From NCBI GenBank assembly GCA_030627405.1, contig DAOUSD010000165.1, positions 1 to 5,151 of the forward strand: a DNA stretch of 5,151 bases. Direction: 5' to 3'. Below are positions 1-5,076 of this stretch, piece after piece. The notes below the pieces were generated by a model, which was given only the letters and a program-made list of their open reading frames with translations, was not told where the DNA came from and did not search any database. This stretch comes from Deltaproteobacteria bacterium (GTDB lineage Bacteria; Desulfobacterota; Desulfobacteria; Desulfobacterales; ETH-SRB1). How positions within the stretch are numbered: position 1 is the stretch's first letter; each line of letters opens with the position of its first letter. A program made the translations under genes and the position numbers.

Positions 1-444
1 AAAAAGATGAATGAGGCAACCATGGCGTTATATAAAACATATAAGGTAAACCCCGTGGGTGGGTGCCTTCCAATGGTTTTGCAAATTCCTGTTTTCTTTG
101 CCCTGTATCGGATGTTGTATGAAGCAATAGAGCTGAGGCATGCCCCTTTTTTTGGGTGGATTAATGACTTGTCGGCACCGGATCGCCTTTTTGACTTTGG
201 CTTTTCTATTCCTTTTATGCAGCCGCCATATGGTATTCCTGTATTGACAATTATTATGGGGGCGACGATGTTTTTACAACAGAAAATTTCACCGGCAATG
301 GGCGATCCTTCACAGGCCAAAATTATGATGTTGATGCCGCTTGTTTTCACTGTGATTTTTATAAATTTTTCTTCAGGACTGGTTTTATACTGGCTTGTAA
401 ACAACGTCCTTTCTATCTCACAACAATACTATACTACAAAATAA
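1..444 (+). CDS. yidC: Membrane protein insertase YidC, C-terminal part (5' end outside window)
   Basis: This is the last 147 codons of YidC, the Oxa1/Alb3-family insertase that puts proteins into the inner membrane, alone or with SecYEG. The frame is open from base 1, so the ATG at 7 is an internal methionine and not the start. Visible family features are the N-P-x-G-G-C-L-P-M stretch leading into a membrane segment (about fragment residues 18-40), an amphipathic loop with paired prolines, a second hydrophobic segment (about 77-95) and a third (about 108-130) carrying the conserved S-x-G-L-x-L-Y-W-x-x-N-N signature. The protein ends soon after the signature with QQYYTTK and lacks a long basic tail. 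The jag and mnmE genes downstream are the classic neighbours of yidC close to the replication origin. The identity is secure. The N-terminal half, including any periplasmic domain, cannot be judged here. Confidence 0.97.
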   Translation, partial: KKMNEATMALYKTYKVNPVGGCLPMVLQIPVFFALYRMLYEAIELRHAPFFGWINDLSAPDRLFDFGFSIPFMQPPYGIPVLTIIMGATMFLQQKISPAMGDPSQAKIMMLMPLVFTVIFINFSSGLVLYWLVNNVLSISQQYYTTK

Positions 445-511
445 GCTGCTTGGGCAGTGAGTAGAAACAAGTTGCACACAATATTGCGAAAAATTTTGTT
501 TTGTCTTCAAG

Positions 512-528
512 GCGCTATAGGAGGGCGC
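512..528 (+). promoter_or_regulatory. Shine-Dalgarno of the small ORF within a short possible hairpin
   Basis: The bases AGGAGG at about 519-524 sit 7 bases before the ATG at 532 and form one of the best ribosome binding sites in the window. They lie in the loop between two GCGC tetramers (512-515 and 525-528) that can pair into a weak 4-bp stem. The RBS itself is directly visible. Any regulatory role of the stem is speculative. Confidence 0.35.
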
Positions 529-531
529 ATA

Positions 532-615
532 ATGAATTATATGGCCTACAAGCAACGCAGAAGAGGGAACAAAAGGCAAGCAAGATGTGCAAGTTGTTTT
601 TACTTACTGCCTTAG
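532..615 (+). CDS. Possible small basic protein or leader peptide, 27 codons
   Basis: This is a short open frame, ATG at 532 to TAG at 613-615, in the 186-base gap between yidC and jag. It encodes a 27-residue peptide that begins MNYMAYKQRRRG and ends with two cysteines (C19, C22) and a hydrophobic FYLLP tail. The middle is strongly basic (RRR, KRQAR). Its main support is a consensus AGGAGG site 7 bases before the ATG. The frame ends 15 bases before the jag start and does not overlap the jag RBS. It has no recognisable family and a frame this short can arise by chance. It could be a real small protein, a leader whose translation couples yidC to jag, or noise. I do not assign a function. Confidence 0.35.
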   Translation: MNYMAYKQRRRGNKRQARCASCFYLLP

Positions 616-630
616 TAATGGAGGAAATTC

Positions 631-1407
631 ATGTCGCCTCATTTGGAATTTGAAGGCAAGGATGTTGAAAAGGCATCCCAAAAAGCTTGTGAAGAATTGA
701 AAATCCCAAAAGAAAAACTTAAGTACGATGTTATTTCTTATGGAGCTACCGGTATTTTTGGTCTCGTTGGTATTAAGAAGGCAAAAATTCGTGTTACATT
801 GCCTGATTTAACACCTGAAGATAATATCGAGAAGGATCTTGAACATAATAATAAATCAAAGGAACATGTCATCGAAGTTGAGCGTTCAACAGAACAGGCA
901 CGCCTTGACGATAAGGCAATCACTTCTATACCGGATGAGTCTGTAAATTTGGGTAAAAATATTCTTCAGCAAATAGTTGATCTAATAACTATTGACGCAG
1001 AAATATCGTTTGAAAAAAAATCAGACCGAATTTTATTTTATATAAAAGGTGGCAATGCGGCGATCCTCATTGGCAAGCAAGGACAGACTCTTGAGGCCAT
1101 GCAATATCTCGTTGAAAAAATCGTCAATAAACACAGCGAACAGAGAATTCGAATTCAGATAGATATTGAAGGTTATTTGGAGAAAAGACAAAATAACCTA
1201 AAGATGCTTGCCGGGAGGCTTGCTGAAAAAGCGAAACACAGCGGGAAACCCATTACAATAGGGCAAATGAATGCTCATGACAGAAGAACAGTTCATCTTG
1301 CTTTAAGGGATGACAGCAGCGTTAGAACGCAAAGCGTGGGAGATGGTTTTTTAAAGAAATTGTTGATATTTCCAAAGAAGAAATATCTTGGGAAAAGAAA
1401 ATCATAG
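631..1407 (+). CDS. jag: RNA-binding protein Jag/KhpB (Jag_N–KH–R3H)
   Basis: Jag (KhpB, EloR in streptococci) is a cytoplasmic single-stranded nucleic acid-binding protein encoded beside yidC. In Firmicutes it works with KhpA and influences cell elongation and division; its role in Gram-negative anaerobes is poorly known. The 258 residues show three parts. The Jag_N domain (about 1-55) contains the S-Y-G-A-T-G-I-F-G-L-V-G-I-K-K signature. A KH-II-like domain (about 107-183) has its GxxG loop as GKQG at 148-151. An R3H domain (about 184-250) carries R218-x3-H222 followed by the S-x-G-x-G-F-x-K-x-L-x-I-x-P-K end. Between Jag_N and KH lies a charged linker (about 56-105), which is the usual variable part. 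The ATG at 631 is chosen because GGAGG lies at 620-624 and the Jag_N fold starts at once. It is probably cotranscribed with yidC and mnmE. Confidence 0.95.
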   Translation: MSPHLEFEGKDVEKASQKACEELKIPKEKLKYDVISYGATGIFGLVGIKKAKIRVTLPDLTPEDNIEKDLEHNNKSKEHVIEVERSTEQARLDDKAITSIPDESVNLGKNILQQIVDLITIDAEISFEKKSDRILFYIKGGNAAILIGKQGQTLEAMQYLVEKIVNKHSEQRIRIQIDIEGYLEKRQNNLKMLAGRLAEKAKHSGKPITIGQMNAHDRRTVHLALRDDSSVRTQSVGDGFLKKLLIFPKKKYLGKRKS

Positions 1408-1466
1408 GTGCTTGGGGCTCGGTAAAAAATAATATTTAAAAGTGCAAAAGCATTACAGCTTATAAC

Positions 1467-2882
1467 ATGAACGATTCGACTATCGCTGCAGTTGCTACGC
1501 CAATAGGCACCGGCGGCATTGGTATTATAAAAATTTCCGGTCAAAACGCTTTGCAGATAGCTTTGCAGATCTTTCAAAGATCACATTCTTCGATATCCAA
1601 CCCGGAAGATAAGAATTCCGCTGATATTTCTTCTTTTAAATCTCACCGCCTTTACCATGGTTATATTGTTGATCCTGAAAACGAGCAACTTGTTGATGAA
1701 GTTCTACTAGTAGTTATGCTTGCTCCCCATTCATATACCAGAGAGGATGTTGTAGAAATTCAGGCCCATTCGGGCCCGGTTGTCCTTAGGTCTATTTTGG
1801 ATTTAGTATTAGGATACGGGGCTGTAATTGCCGGTCCCGGCGAATTTACAAAACGGGCTTATATCAATGGTCGCATAGATTTGACACAGGCCGAGGCGGT
1901 TATAGATATAATAAATGCGAGGACAAACAAATCTTTAGAAATAGCGGCCTCCCTGATAAAGGGGGAAATGCAACTATGTATAGAAAGAATTAGTGATTAT
2001 CTTTTTAATTTTCTTGCAGAAATAAACGCAGCCATAGATTTCCCGGAAGATGTTGAAGAAACTATTAATGTCGATAGAATAACCGATGTTTTGCAAAACA
2101 ATATTATCAATACAATAAAAGAACTTATTGAGCAATATGACAATGGCCATATTCTTAGAGACGGGATAAAATTGGTTATTGTTGGAAAGCCGAATGTCGG
2201 CAAATCGAGCCTTATGAACTCTCTGGTAAAAAAGGAGCGCTCGATTGTTACTGCCTTGCCCGGCACGACAAGAGATTTAATTGAAGAATCCTTTAGCTTG
2301 AGCGGTATGCCCATTATTATAGCCGATACTGCCGGGCTTCACGATACAGATGATCCTGTTGAAGCCATAGGAATAAATAAAGCTAAAGATTATATTGATT
2401 GCTCGGATCTGATTTTGTTTATCATTGATGGCGGTTCCATTTTAACACATGAGGATCATGAAATTTTCAAAATGATTAATACAAGGAACTCTATTCTTGT
2501 AATAAACAAGTCGGATTTGTTTTCAGACAGGCATAAAGTCAATACACCGGACAACTGGAGAAAAATGCCCGGAGTAGAAATTTCAGCTCTTTATAACAGG
2601 GGTCTTGACGAGCTTAAGGATTTAATTATAAAAATTTTGCATGGAGAAAACGGCTTTGACCCCCGGACTGTGATAATTCCAAACTTGAGACACAAGCTGA
2701 TACTTGATCGATGCCTGGTCTCGCTTTGTTCAGCCGTTGATGGGCTTAATCGTGAATCACCTCTTGAGCTGATTGCCATCGATGTAAATGAAGCGCTTGA
2801 TTTGCTTGGTGAAATAACGGGTAGTTCAGCTAATAACGACGTTATAGATAAAATCTTCAACAAATTTTGTATTGGAAAATAG
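1467..2882 (+). CDS. mnmE: tRNA uridine-5-carboxymethylaminomethyl(34) synthesis GTPase MnmE
   Basis: MnmE (TrmE) forms a complex with MnmG and modifies the wobble uridine U34 of certain tRNAs at carbon 5, using a methylene-tetrahydrofolate carbon, FAD and GTP hydrolysis. The 471-residue product is full length. The N-terminal folate-binding domain starts with the typical T-I-A-A-V-A-T-P-x-G-x-G-G-I-G-I and includes the G-E-F-T-K-R-A-Y-x-N-G-R-I-D-L-T-Q-A-E-A stretch (about 125-144). The inserted G domain shows G1 GKPNVGKS (240-247), the G2 loop P-G-T-T-R-D (265-270), G3 DTAG (287-290), G4 NKSD (347-350) and G5 SAL (373-375). The helical domain ends with the catalytic C-x-G-K motif as CIGK (468-471). 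ATG 1467 is the only start that fits, since an in-frame stop lies at 1437-1439. No clear Shine-Dalgarno precedes it. The partner gene mnmG does not follow in this window. Confidence 0.98.
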   Translation: MNDSTIAAVATPIGTGGIGIIKISGQNALQIALQIFQRSHSSISNPEDKNSADISSFKSHRLYHGYIVDPENEQLVDEVLLVVMLAPHSYTREDVVEIQAHSGPVVLRSILDLVLGYGAVIAGPGEFTKRAYINGRIDLTQAEAVIDIINARTNKSLEIAASLIKGEMQLCIERISDYLFNFLAEINAAIDFPEDVEETINVDRITDVLQNNIINTIKELIEQYDNGHILRDGIKLVIVGKPNVGKSSLMNSLVKKERSIVTALPGTTRDLIEESFSLSGMPIIIADTAGLHDTDDPVEAIGINKAKDYIDCSDLILFIIDGGSILTHEDHEIFKMINTRNSILVINKSDLFSDRHKVNTPDNWRKMPGVEISALYNRGLDELKDLIIKILHGENGFDPRTVIIPNLRHKLILDRCLVSLCSAVDGLNRESPLELIAIDVNEALDLLGEITGSSANNDVIDKIFNKFCIGK

Positions 2883-2898
2883 TGTTTCACGTGAAACA
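2883..2898. promoter_or_regulatory. parS: parS centromere site (ParB binding site)
   Basis: The bases TGTTTCACGTGAAACA form a perfect 16-bp palindrome that matches the widely conserved bacterial chromosomal parS consensus, TGTTNCACGTGNAACA. ParB binds this site, spreads on the flanking DNA and, with ParA and SMC, drives origin segregation. The site begins on the base after the mnmE stop codon. Its location beside yidC–jag–mnmE fits the usual clustering of parS near oriC. It also creates the antisense reading MFHVKH that is often seen where genes start inside a parS. parA and parB themselves are not in the window. Confidence 0.93.
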
Positions 2899-2949
2899 AT
2901 TATGCGGCAGACATGTAATGATGGTTCAAGGTTTTGAGCGAGCCCTTAG

Positions 2950-2976
2950 TGTTCCGGGTTAAGATAACCCTGAACG
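2950..2976. repeat. Inverted repeat / hairpin without T-tract
   Basis: The arms GTTCCGGGTTA (2951-2961) and TAACCCTGAAC (2965-2975) pair over 11 positions with one C·T mismatch, around a 3-base AGA loop. A G·U closing pair extends them by one on each side. No run of T follows on either strand, so it is not a standard intrinsic terminator. It may be a protein-binding palindrome, an mRNA 3'-end stabiliser or a copy of a dispersed repeat. Only the symmetry is certain. Confidence 0.6.
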
Positions 2977-3001
2977 GCAAATAATGTTTGATTGGTGATT
3001 A

Positions 3002-3046
3002 ATTTTTTCGTAGGGGCTAATACAAGATTTGTCCCTACGAAAAAAT
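3002..3046. terminator. Bidirectional intrinsic terminator / palindromic repeat after mnmE
   Basis: ATTTTTTCGTAGGG (3002-3015) and CCCTACGAAAAAAT (3033-3046) form a perfect 14-bp stem. Further pairs reach into the 17-base loop (a G·U, a C-G, then an interrupted A/T run). The GC core GTAGGG is flanked by six T on the left and six A on the right. Because of this A/T flank symmetry the minus-strand transcript ends in U after the GC stem, and the plus-strand transcript has A then U pairs. Either direction could terminate here, with the plus-strand case weaker. The CGTAGGGGC core resembles a palindromic repeat scattered through many bacterial genomes, so it may be a decayed repeat copy that now closes the mnmE operon. 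Confidence 0.55.
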
Positions 3047-3048
3047 AA

Positions 3049-3054
3049 TATAAT
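3049..3054 (+). promoter_or_regulatory. Possible -10 element upstream of the YkgJ-family gene
   Basis: A perfect TATAAT lies 78 bases before the ATG at 3132, just after the terminator-like hairpin, where a promoter for the next two-gene unit would be expected. At the standard 17-base spacing upstream the bases are GATTTG, a poor -35 box. The hexamer alone in AT-rich DNA is weak evidence, so this is only a candidate. Confidence 0.3.
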
Positions 3055-3131
3055 CATAGTCTGAAAGCCCACACCAAAGGTGCGCTAATTTAATAAAGCC
3101 TCATTAATGCCGATTAGTAAAGGAGACAGTT

Positions 3132-3830
3132 ATGGATATAGATTTTACGCCTTTTTTTAAACAATACGAAAAGGTTTTAGCAACTGCAGACAAGGTGTTT
3201 GAGCGTGTAAAAAACGAGTACCCGGAGTGCGTTAAATGTAAAACAAAGTGCTCAGATTGCTGTAACGCTCTATTTGACCTCTATCTCATTGAGGCATTAT
3301 ATATAAATGACAAGTTTAATAAAAAGTTTAAGGATAGCGAAAGGGAGCGGCTTATTGAGAAGTCAAATATAGCAGACCGAACAATACATAAGCTTAAAAG
3401 AAAAGCATATAAAGACCTTGAGTCAGGAAAAGAAGAGAATGAGGTATTGTCCAAGATGGCGGAGAAGCGTGTAAGGTGCCCTCTTCTTAATGATGATGGT
3501 ATGTGTGATCTTTATGAATACAGGCCAATAACTTGCAGGCTTTATGGAATACCAATATCTATAGGCGGAGTCAGCCATACCTGCGGCTTTTCGGCTTTTG
3601 CTGAGGGCAAACAGTATCAAACAGTTAATCTGGAAAAAATACACAACAAGCTTTACGAAATATCCGTTGAATTGGCTAAAGAGATTAAATCCAGGCATAT
3701 AAAACTGGCAGAGGTTATAGTTCCTTTATCCATGGCTCTTCTTACTATATATGATGAAGAGTATCTGGGGATTGGCGATATTAATAGAGGCAATACCAAA
3801 GATAAACAAGAAGGTGAGAGAAATGACTAA
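3132..3830 (+). CDS. YkgJ-family cysteine-cluster protein
   Basis: This 232-residue protein belongs to the YkgJ (CxxCxxCC, putative zinc- or iron-chelating) family, whose members bind metal or an Fe-S cluster but mostly lack a proven reaction. The N-terminal cysteine group is C33-x2-C36-x3-C40-x2-C43-C44. The second group reads R-C116-P-L-L-x5-M-C125-x4-Y-x2-R-P-x2-C135-R-x-Y-G, followed by C151-G-F. Between them is a charged, mainly helical insert (about 62-112). The C-terminal third (about 165-212) is also predicted-looking helix with no cysteines. There is no signal peptide, so it should be cytoplasmic. The start is supported by AAAGGAG at 3119-3125. The stop overlaps the start of the next gene by 8 bases, so the two are translationally coupled and probably act together. 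The family call is firm. The metal and substrate are unknown. Confidence 0.88.
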   Translation: MDIDFTPFFKQYEKVLATADKVFERVKNEYPECVKCKTKCSDCCNALFDLYLIEALYINDKFNKKFKDSERERLIEKSNIADRTIHKLKRKAYKDLESGKEENEVLSKMAEKRVRCPLLNDDGMCDLYEYRPITCRLYGIPISIGGVSHTCGFSAFAEGKQYQTVNLEKIHNKLYEISVELAKEIKSRHIKLAEVIVPLSMALLTIYDEEYLGIGDINRGNTKDKQEGERND

Positions 3831-4173
3831 AATATCGCCCGAAGAAGAAAAAGAAAGAAAAAAAGCTATCTTCGATAGCATGTCTCCACGAAATCAGAAA
3901 CATATCCTGAAAAAAGGATATGATCAATGGAACCCTTTCCAGGAACCGAAAGATCCCATAGATATCAGGAAAGATAAAACAAAAAGAACTTCTCAAATGC
4001 TGATAACAGAGTTTTTGCAGTCGAAAGATCATGAAACTTACAGCAATGCATATGGAAATGGAGTGATCAAAATTTGTCTTGGAATTATAAATGATGATGA
4101 TAAATATTGGGGAATGTATGAATTTTCATGCTGGTATCGGGATCTGCTGCAAAAGGAAGGGCATAATAAATAA
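3823..4173 (+). CDS. Conserved-looking hypothetical protein coupled to the YkgJ-family gene
   Basis: I do not recognise a named family. The 116-residue product starts with a highly charged helix (E7-K14), then S-M-S-P-R (19-23) and a strikingly patterned stretch G-Y-D-Q-W-N-P-F-Q-E-P-K-D-P-I-D-I-R (32-49). A K/R-rich segment follows, then an aromatic C-terminal part with N-A-Y-G-N-G (75-80) and Y-W-G-M-Y-E-F-x-C-W-Y-R (95-106). It has only two cysteines (C85, C103), no signal peptide and no membrane segment. The start at 3823 is preferred over an in-frame ATG at 3751. It has AAGGTGAG 5 bases upstream and gives the ATGACTAA overlap with the YkgJ-family stop, whereas 3751 would overlap that gene by 80 bases. 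The dense Trp/Pro/Tyr pattern suggests a folded, conserved domain. A role as partner or substrate of the cysteine-cluster protein is only inferred from coupling. Confidence 0.8.
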   Translation: MTKISPEEEKERKKAIFDSMSPRNQKHILKKGYDQWNPFQEPKDPIDIRKDKTKRTSQMLITEFLQSKDHETYSNAYGNGVIKICLGIINDDDKYWGMYEFSCWYRDLLQKEGHNK

Positions 4174-4240
4174 TTACTTTTAATTAAACATCGGGCTATG
4201 CTGGATCGACCCTGTTTTTAACTCCCCCCGTCCTAATGGC

Positions 4241-4337
4241 ATGGTAGTAAGACTAAGAAATAAAATGTTTATGATAAGAAAATATTGAACTGCAGAGTAA
4301 AGCGTTTTTTTACAATAGTGCGCTACATCCCCGTTAA
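4241..4337 (+). pseudogene. Possible frameshifted coding relict
   Basis: ATG at 4241 opens MVVRLRNKMFMIRKY before a TGA at 4286-4288. An overlapping frame starting at 4284 then reads IELQSKAFFYNSALHPR to a TAA at 4335-4337, inside the hairpin's left arm. The two halves join with a single one-base shift into a plausible 30-residue basic peptide. There is no good RBS and no family that I can name with certainty. It may be a decayed small gene, part of a dispersed repeat or coincidence. Confidence 0.2.
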
Positions 4338-4362
4338 TCCCCCTTCAAAGGGGGATTAACGG
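4331..4362. repeat. Perfect 14-bp inverted repeat with TCAA loop
   Basis: The arms CCGTTAATCCCCCT (4331-4344) and AGGGGGATTAACGG (4349-4362) are fully complementary around the 4-base loop TCAA. The RNA hairpin would be very stable and lies between convergent genes, so it could stop or protect both transcripts. No T-tract follows directly on either strand, so it is not a textbook terminator. The AATCCCCCTT/AAGGGGGATT core is of a kind that recurs as intergenic repeats in delta-proteobacteria; that resemblance is from memory and not tested here. Confidence 0.8.
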
Positions 4363-4373
4363 CAGGGTTCACC

Positions 4374-4408
4374 CACCTGATGGGAGGAAGGGGGAGGTGT
4401 TATTTTTT
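4374..4408 (+). terminator. Weak terminator-like stem followed by a T run
   Basis: CACCT (4374-4378) can pair with AGGTG (4395-4399), and a TTATTTTTT run (4400-4408) follows at once, as in an intrinsic terminator for the plus-strand two-gene unit. The stem is only 5 bp with a 16-base loop, inside which CCCA and TGGG offer a competing 4-bp hairpin. The position over 200 bases after the last plus-strand stop also weakens the call. Confidence 0.3.
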
Positions 4409-4467
4409 AAAATTAGAATTGCTGGTTCACAGTCTTTTAGCTTGACGGCTGCGTCCTATATTTTATT

Positions 4468-4479
4468 GGATTGCAATCC
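4468..4479. repeat. 12-bp perfect palindrome GGATTGCAATCC
   Basis: GGATTGCAATCC is self-complementary and lies 30 bases past the stop of the minus-strand gene. With no loop it is a better fit to a dimeric DNA-binding site or repeat remnant than to an RNA hairpin. No function can be assigned. Confidence 0.4.
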
Positions 4480-4508
4480 GCAGAAATCGCGATGCTTTGG
4501 TTTGAAAA

Positions 4509-4988
4509 TTAGCCGCAAAGAGAGAAAACATCCCCACACACTTTCCATTTGCCATCTTCCATAATTAAATCAAATGTTTCTTCAACTTTCCGGCTGGATT
4601 CTTTGGTAAAGAATGCGCGTAACGGGTGTTTTATTTCACAGGTTAATTTGATTTTTGCTTTGTTTTCATCTTTACTGATAGTATTGGTTTGGAGATGATA
4701 AAGGTAGTTCTTAACAAAAAAGGGCCTGAACCCCTCAGTTTTGGCTTTTGTGGTAACACGACAAATATATTTATCAACAACATTAACCCCGTCAACTATC
4801 AAGCTTTCTTGACAGAGCTGATCAGCCATTGAGCTATCGAGCCCAAAATATGCCCTTGTAAATTCGGAAGCAGCCTTATTGGGGGTGTCACTGTTTTGCG
4901 CATAAACAAACATTACCTGTAGAAAGAATGCAATTACTATAATAAGAATCGCCCCGGTTATTATAGAGCCTTTGTTGCTATCTGCCAT
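4509..4988 (-). CDS. Membrane-anchored extracytoplasmic protein of unknown function
   Basis: This 159-residue protein starts with a short polar N-terminus (MADSNKG) and one hydrophobic segment (about 9-30), read as an uncleaved signal anchor or signal peptide with a possible cut after V-Y-A (28-30). The remaining 129 residues would lie outside the cytoplasm. They look like a small α+β domain: a helix with K-A-A-S-E-F-T-R-A-Y-F near 38-48, then strands and an end pattern D-L-I-M-E-D-G-K-W-K-V-C-G (140-152). This is the layout of NTF2/DUF4878-like accessory domains, a weak resemblance only. Five cysteines (59, 76, 117, 151, 158) could form disulfides if periplasmic. The start is supported by AAGGAGG about 9 bases upstream. 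It is monocistronic here and convergent with the upstream plus-strand pair. Function unknown. Confidence 0.8.
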   Translation of the reverse strand: MADSNKGSIITGAILIIVIAFFLQVMFVYAQNSDTPNKAASEFTRAYFGLDSSMADQLCQESLIVDGVNVVDKYICRVTTKAKTEGFRPFFVKNYLYHLQTNTISKDENKAKIKLTCEIKHPLRAFFTKESSRKVEETFDLIMEDGKWKVCGDVFSLCG

Positions 4989-4997
4989 GGATTTCTC

Positions 4998-5006
4998 CTC
5001 CTTTTG
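4998..5006 (-). promoter_or_regulatory. Strong Shine-Dalgarno for the minus-strand membrane protein
   Basis: Read on the minus strand, AAGGAGGAG precedes the ATG (4988-4986) at about the optimal distance. It fixes the start of the membrane-anchored protein and suggests efficient translation. Confidence 0.7.
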
Positions 5007-5047
5007 AACTTTGATTCACAATGTAATGTTAAAAAAAATAAAATTTA

Positions 5048-5076
5048 TTATTATCATGAATTATATTAATAGACAA
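5048..5076 (-). promoter_or_regulatory. Candidate sigma-70-type promoter of the minus-strand gene
   Basis: On the minus strand TTGTCT (5076-5071) and TAATAA (5053-5048) stand 17 bases apart, the standard spacing, about 60 bases before the ATG. The first hexamer matches the -35 consensus at 4 of 6 positions, and the second is a fair -10 box. The surroundings are very AT-rich, so chance matches are common. Confidence 0.4.

Larger units (their letters stand above)
4174..4508. other. Intergenic region between convergent genes, no intact gene seen
   Basis: These 335 bases separate the plus-strand hypothetical gene from the minus-strand membrane protein gene. They contain short coding-like fragments in two frames (4241-4337), a GC-rich palindromic element (about 4326-4408) and a 12-bp palindrome (4468-4479). 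A C6 run lies at 4224-4229. No tRNA, no intact ORF with an RBS and no promoter of note was found. The rest appears to be unstructured AT-rich spacer. Confidence 0.6.

Noticed and set aside
446..457. CTGC-TTGG-GCAG mini hairpin just after the yidC stop
   Set aside because: A 4-bp stem without a T-tract is too short to support a terminator.
738..923. Minus-strand open frame inside jag
   Set aside because: It is fully antisense to the Jag_N domain and linker of jag, with no RBS or family features.
1293..1577. Minus-strand open frame across the jag–mnmE junction
   Set aside because: It lies opposite the R3H end of jag and the conserved N-terminus of mnmE, has no family features and crosses two real genes.
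1997..2314. Minus-strand open frame inside mnmE
   Set aside because: It is antisense to the helical and G1/G2 parts of MnmE, with composition typical of a shadow frame.
2591..2899. Minus-strand open frame beginning MFHVKHYF
   Set aside because: Its first codons are simply the antisense reading of parS and the rest is the shadow of mnmE, which is unmistakable on the plus strand. It has no RBS of its own and no recognisable domain.
3751..3822. Longer N-terminus (start at 3751) for the 116-residue protein
   Set aside because: It would overlap the YkgJ-family gene by 80 bases. The ATG at 3823 has a better RBS and the usual short overlap for coupled genes.
3423..4032. Minus-strand open frames opposite the YkgJ-family gene and its partner
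   Set aside because: They are antisense to a gene with a clear cysteine-cluster signature and to its coupled neighbour. The phenylalanine-rich translation reflects the A/G-rich coding strand.
4297..4313. GTAAA…TTTAC around a T7 run as a terminator
   Set aside because: The stem is only 5 AT-rich pairs and the T run is part of the loop and arm, so it cannot act as an intrinsic terminator with confidence.
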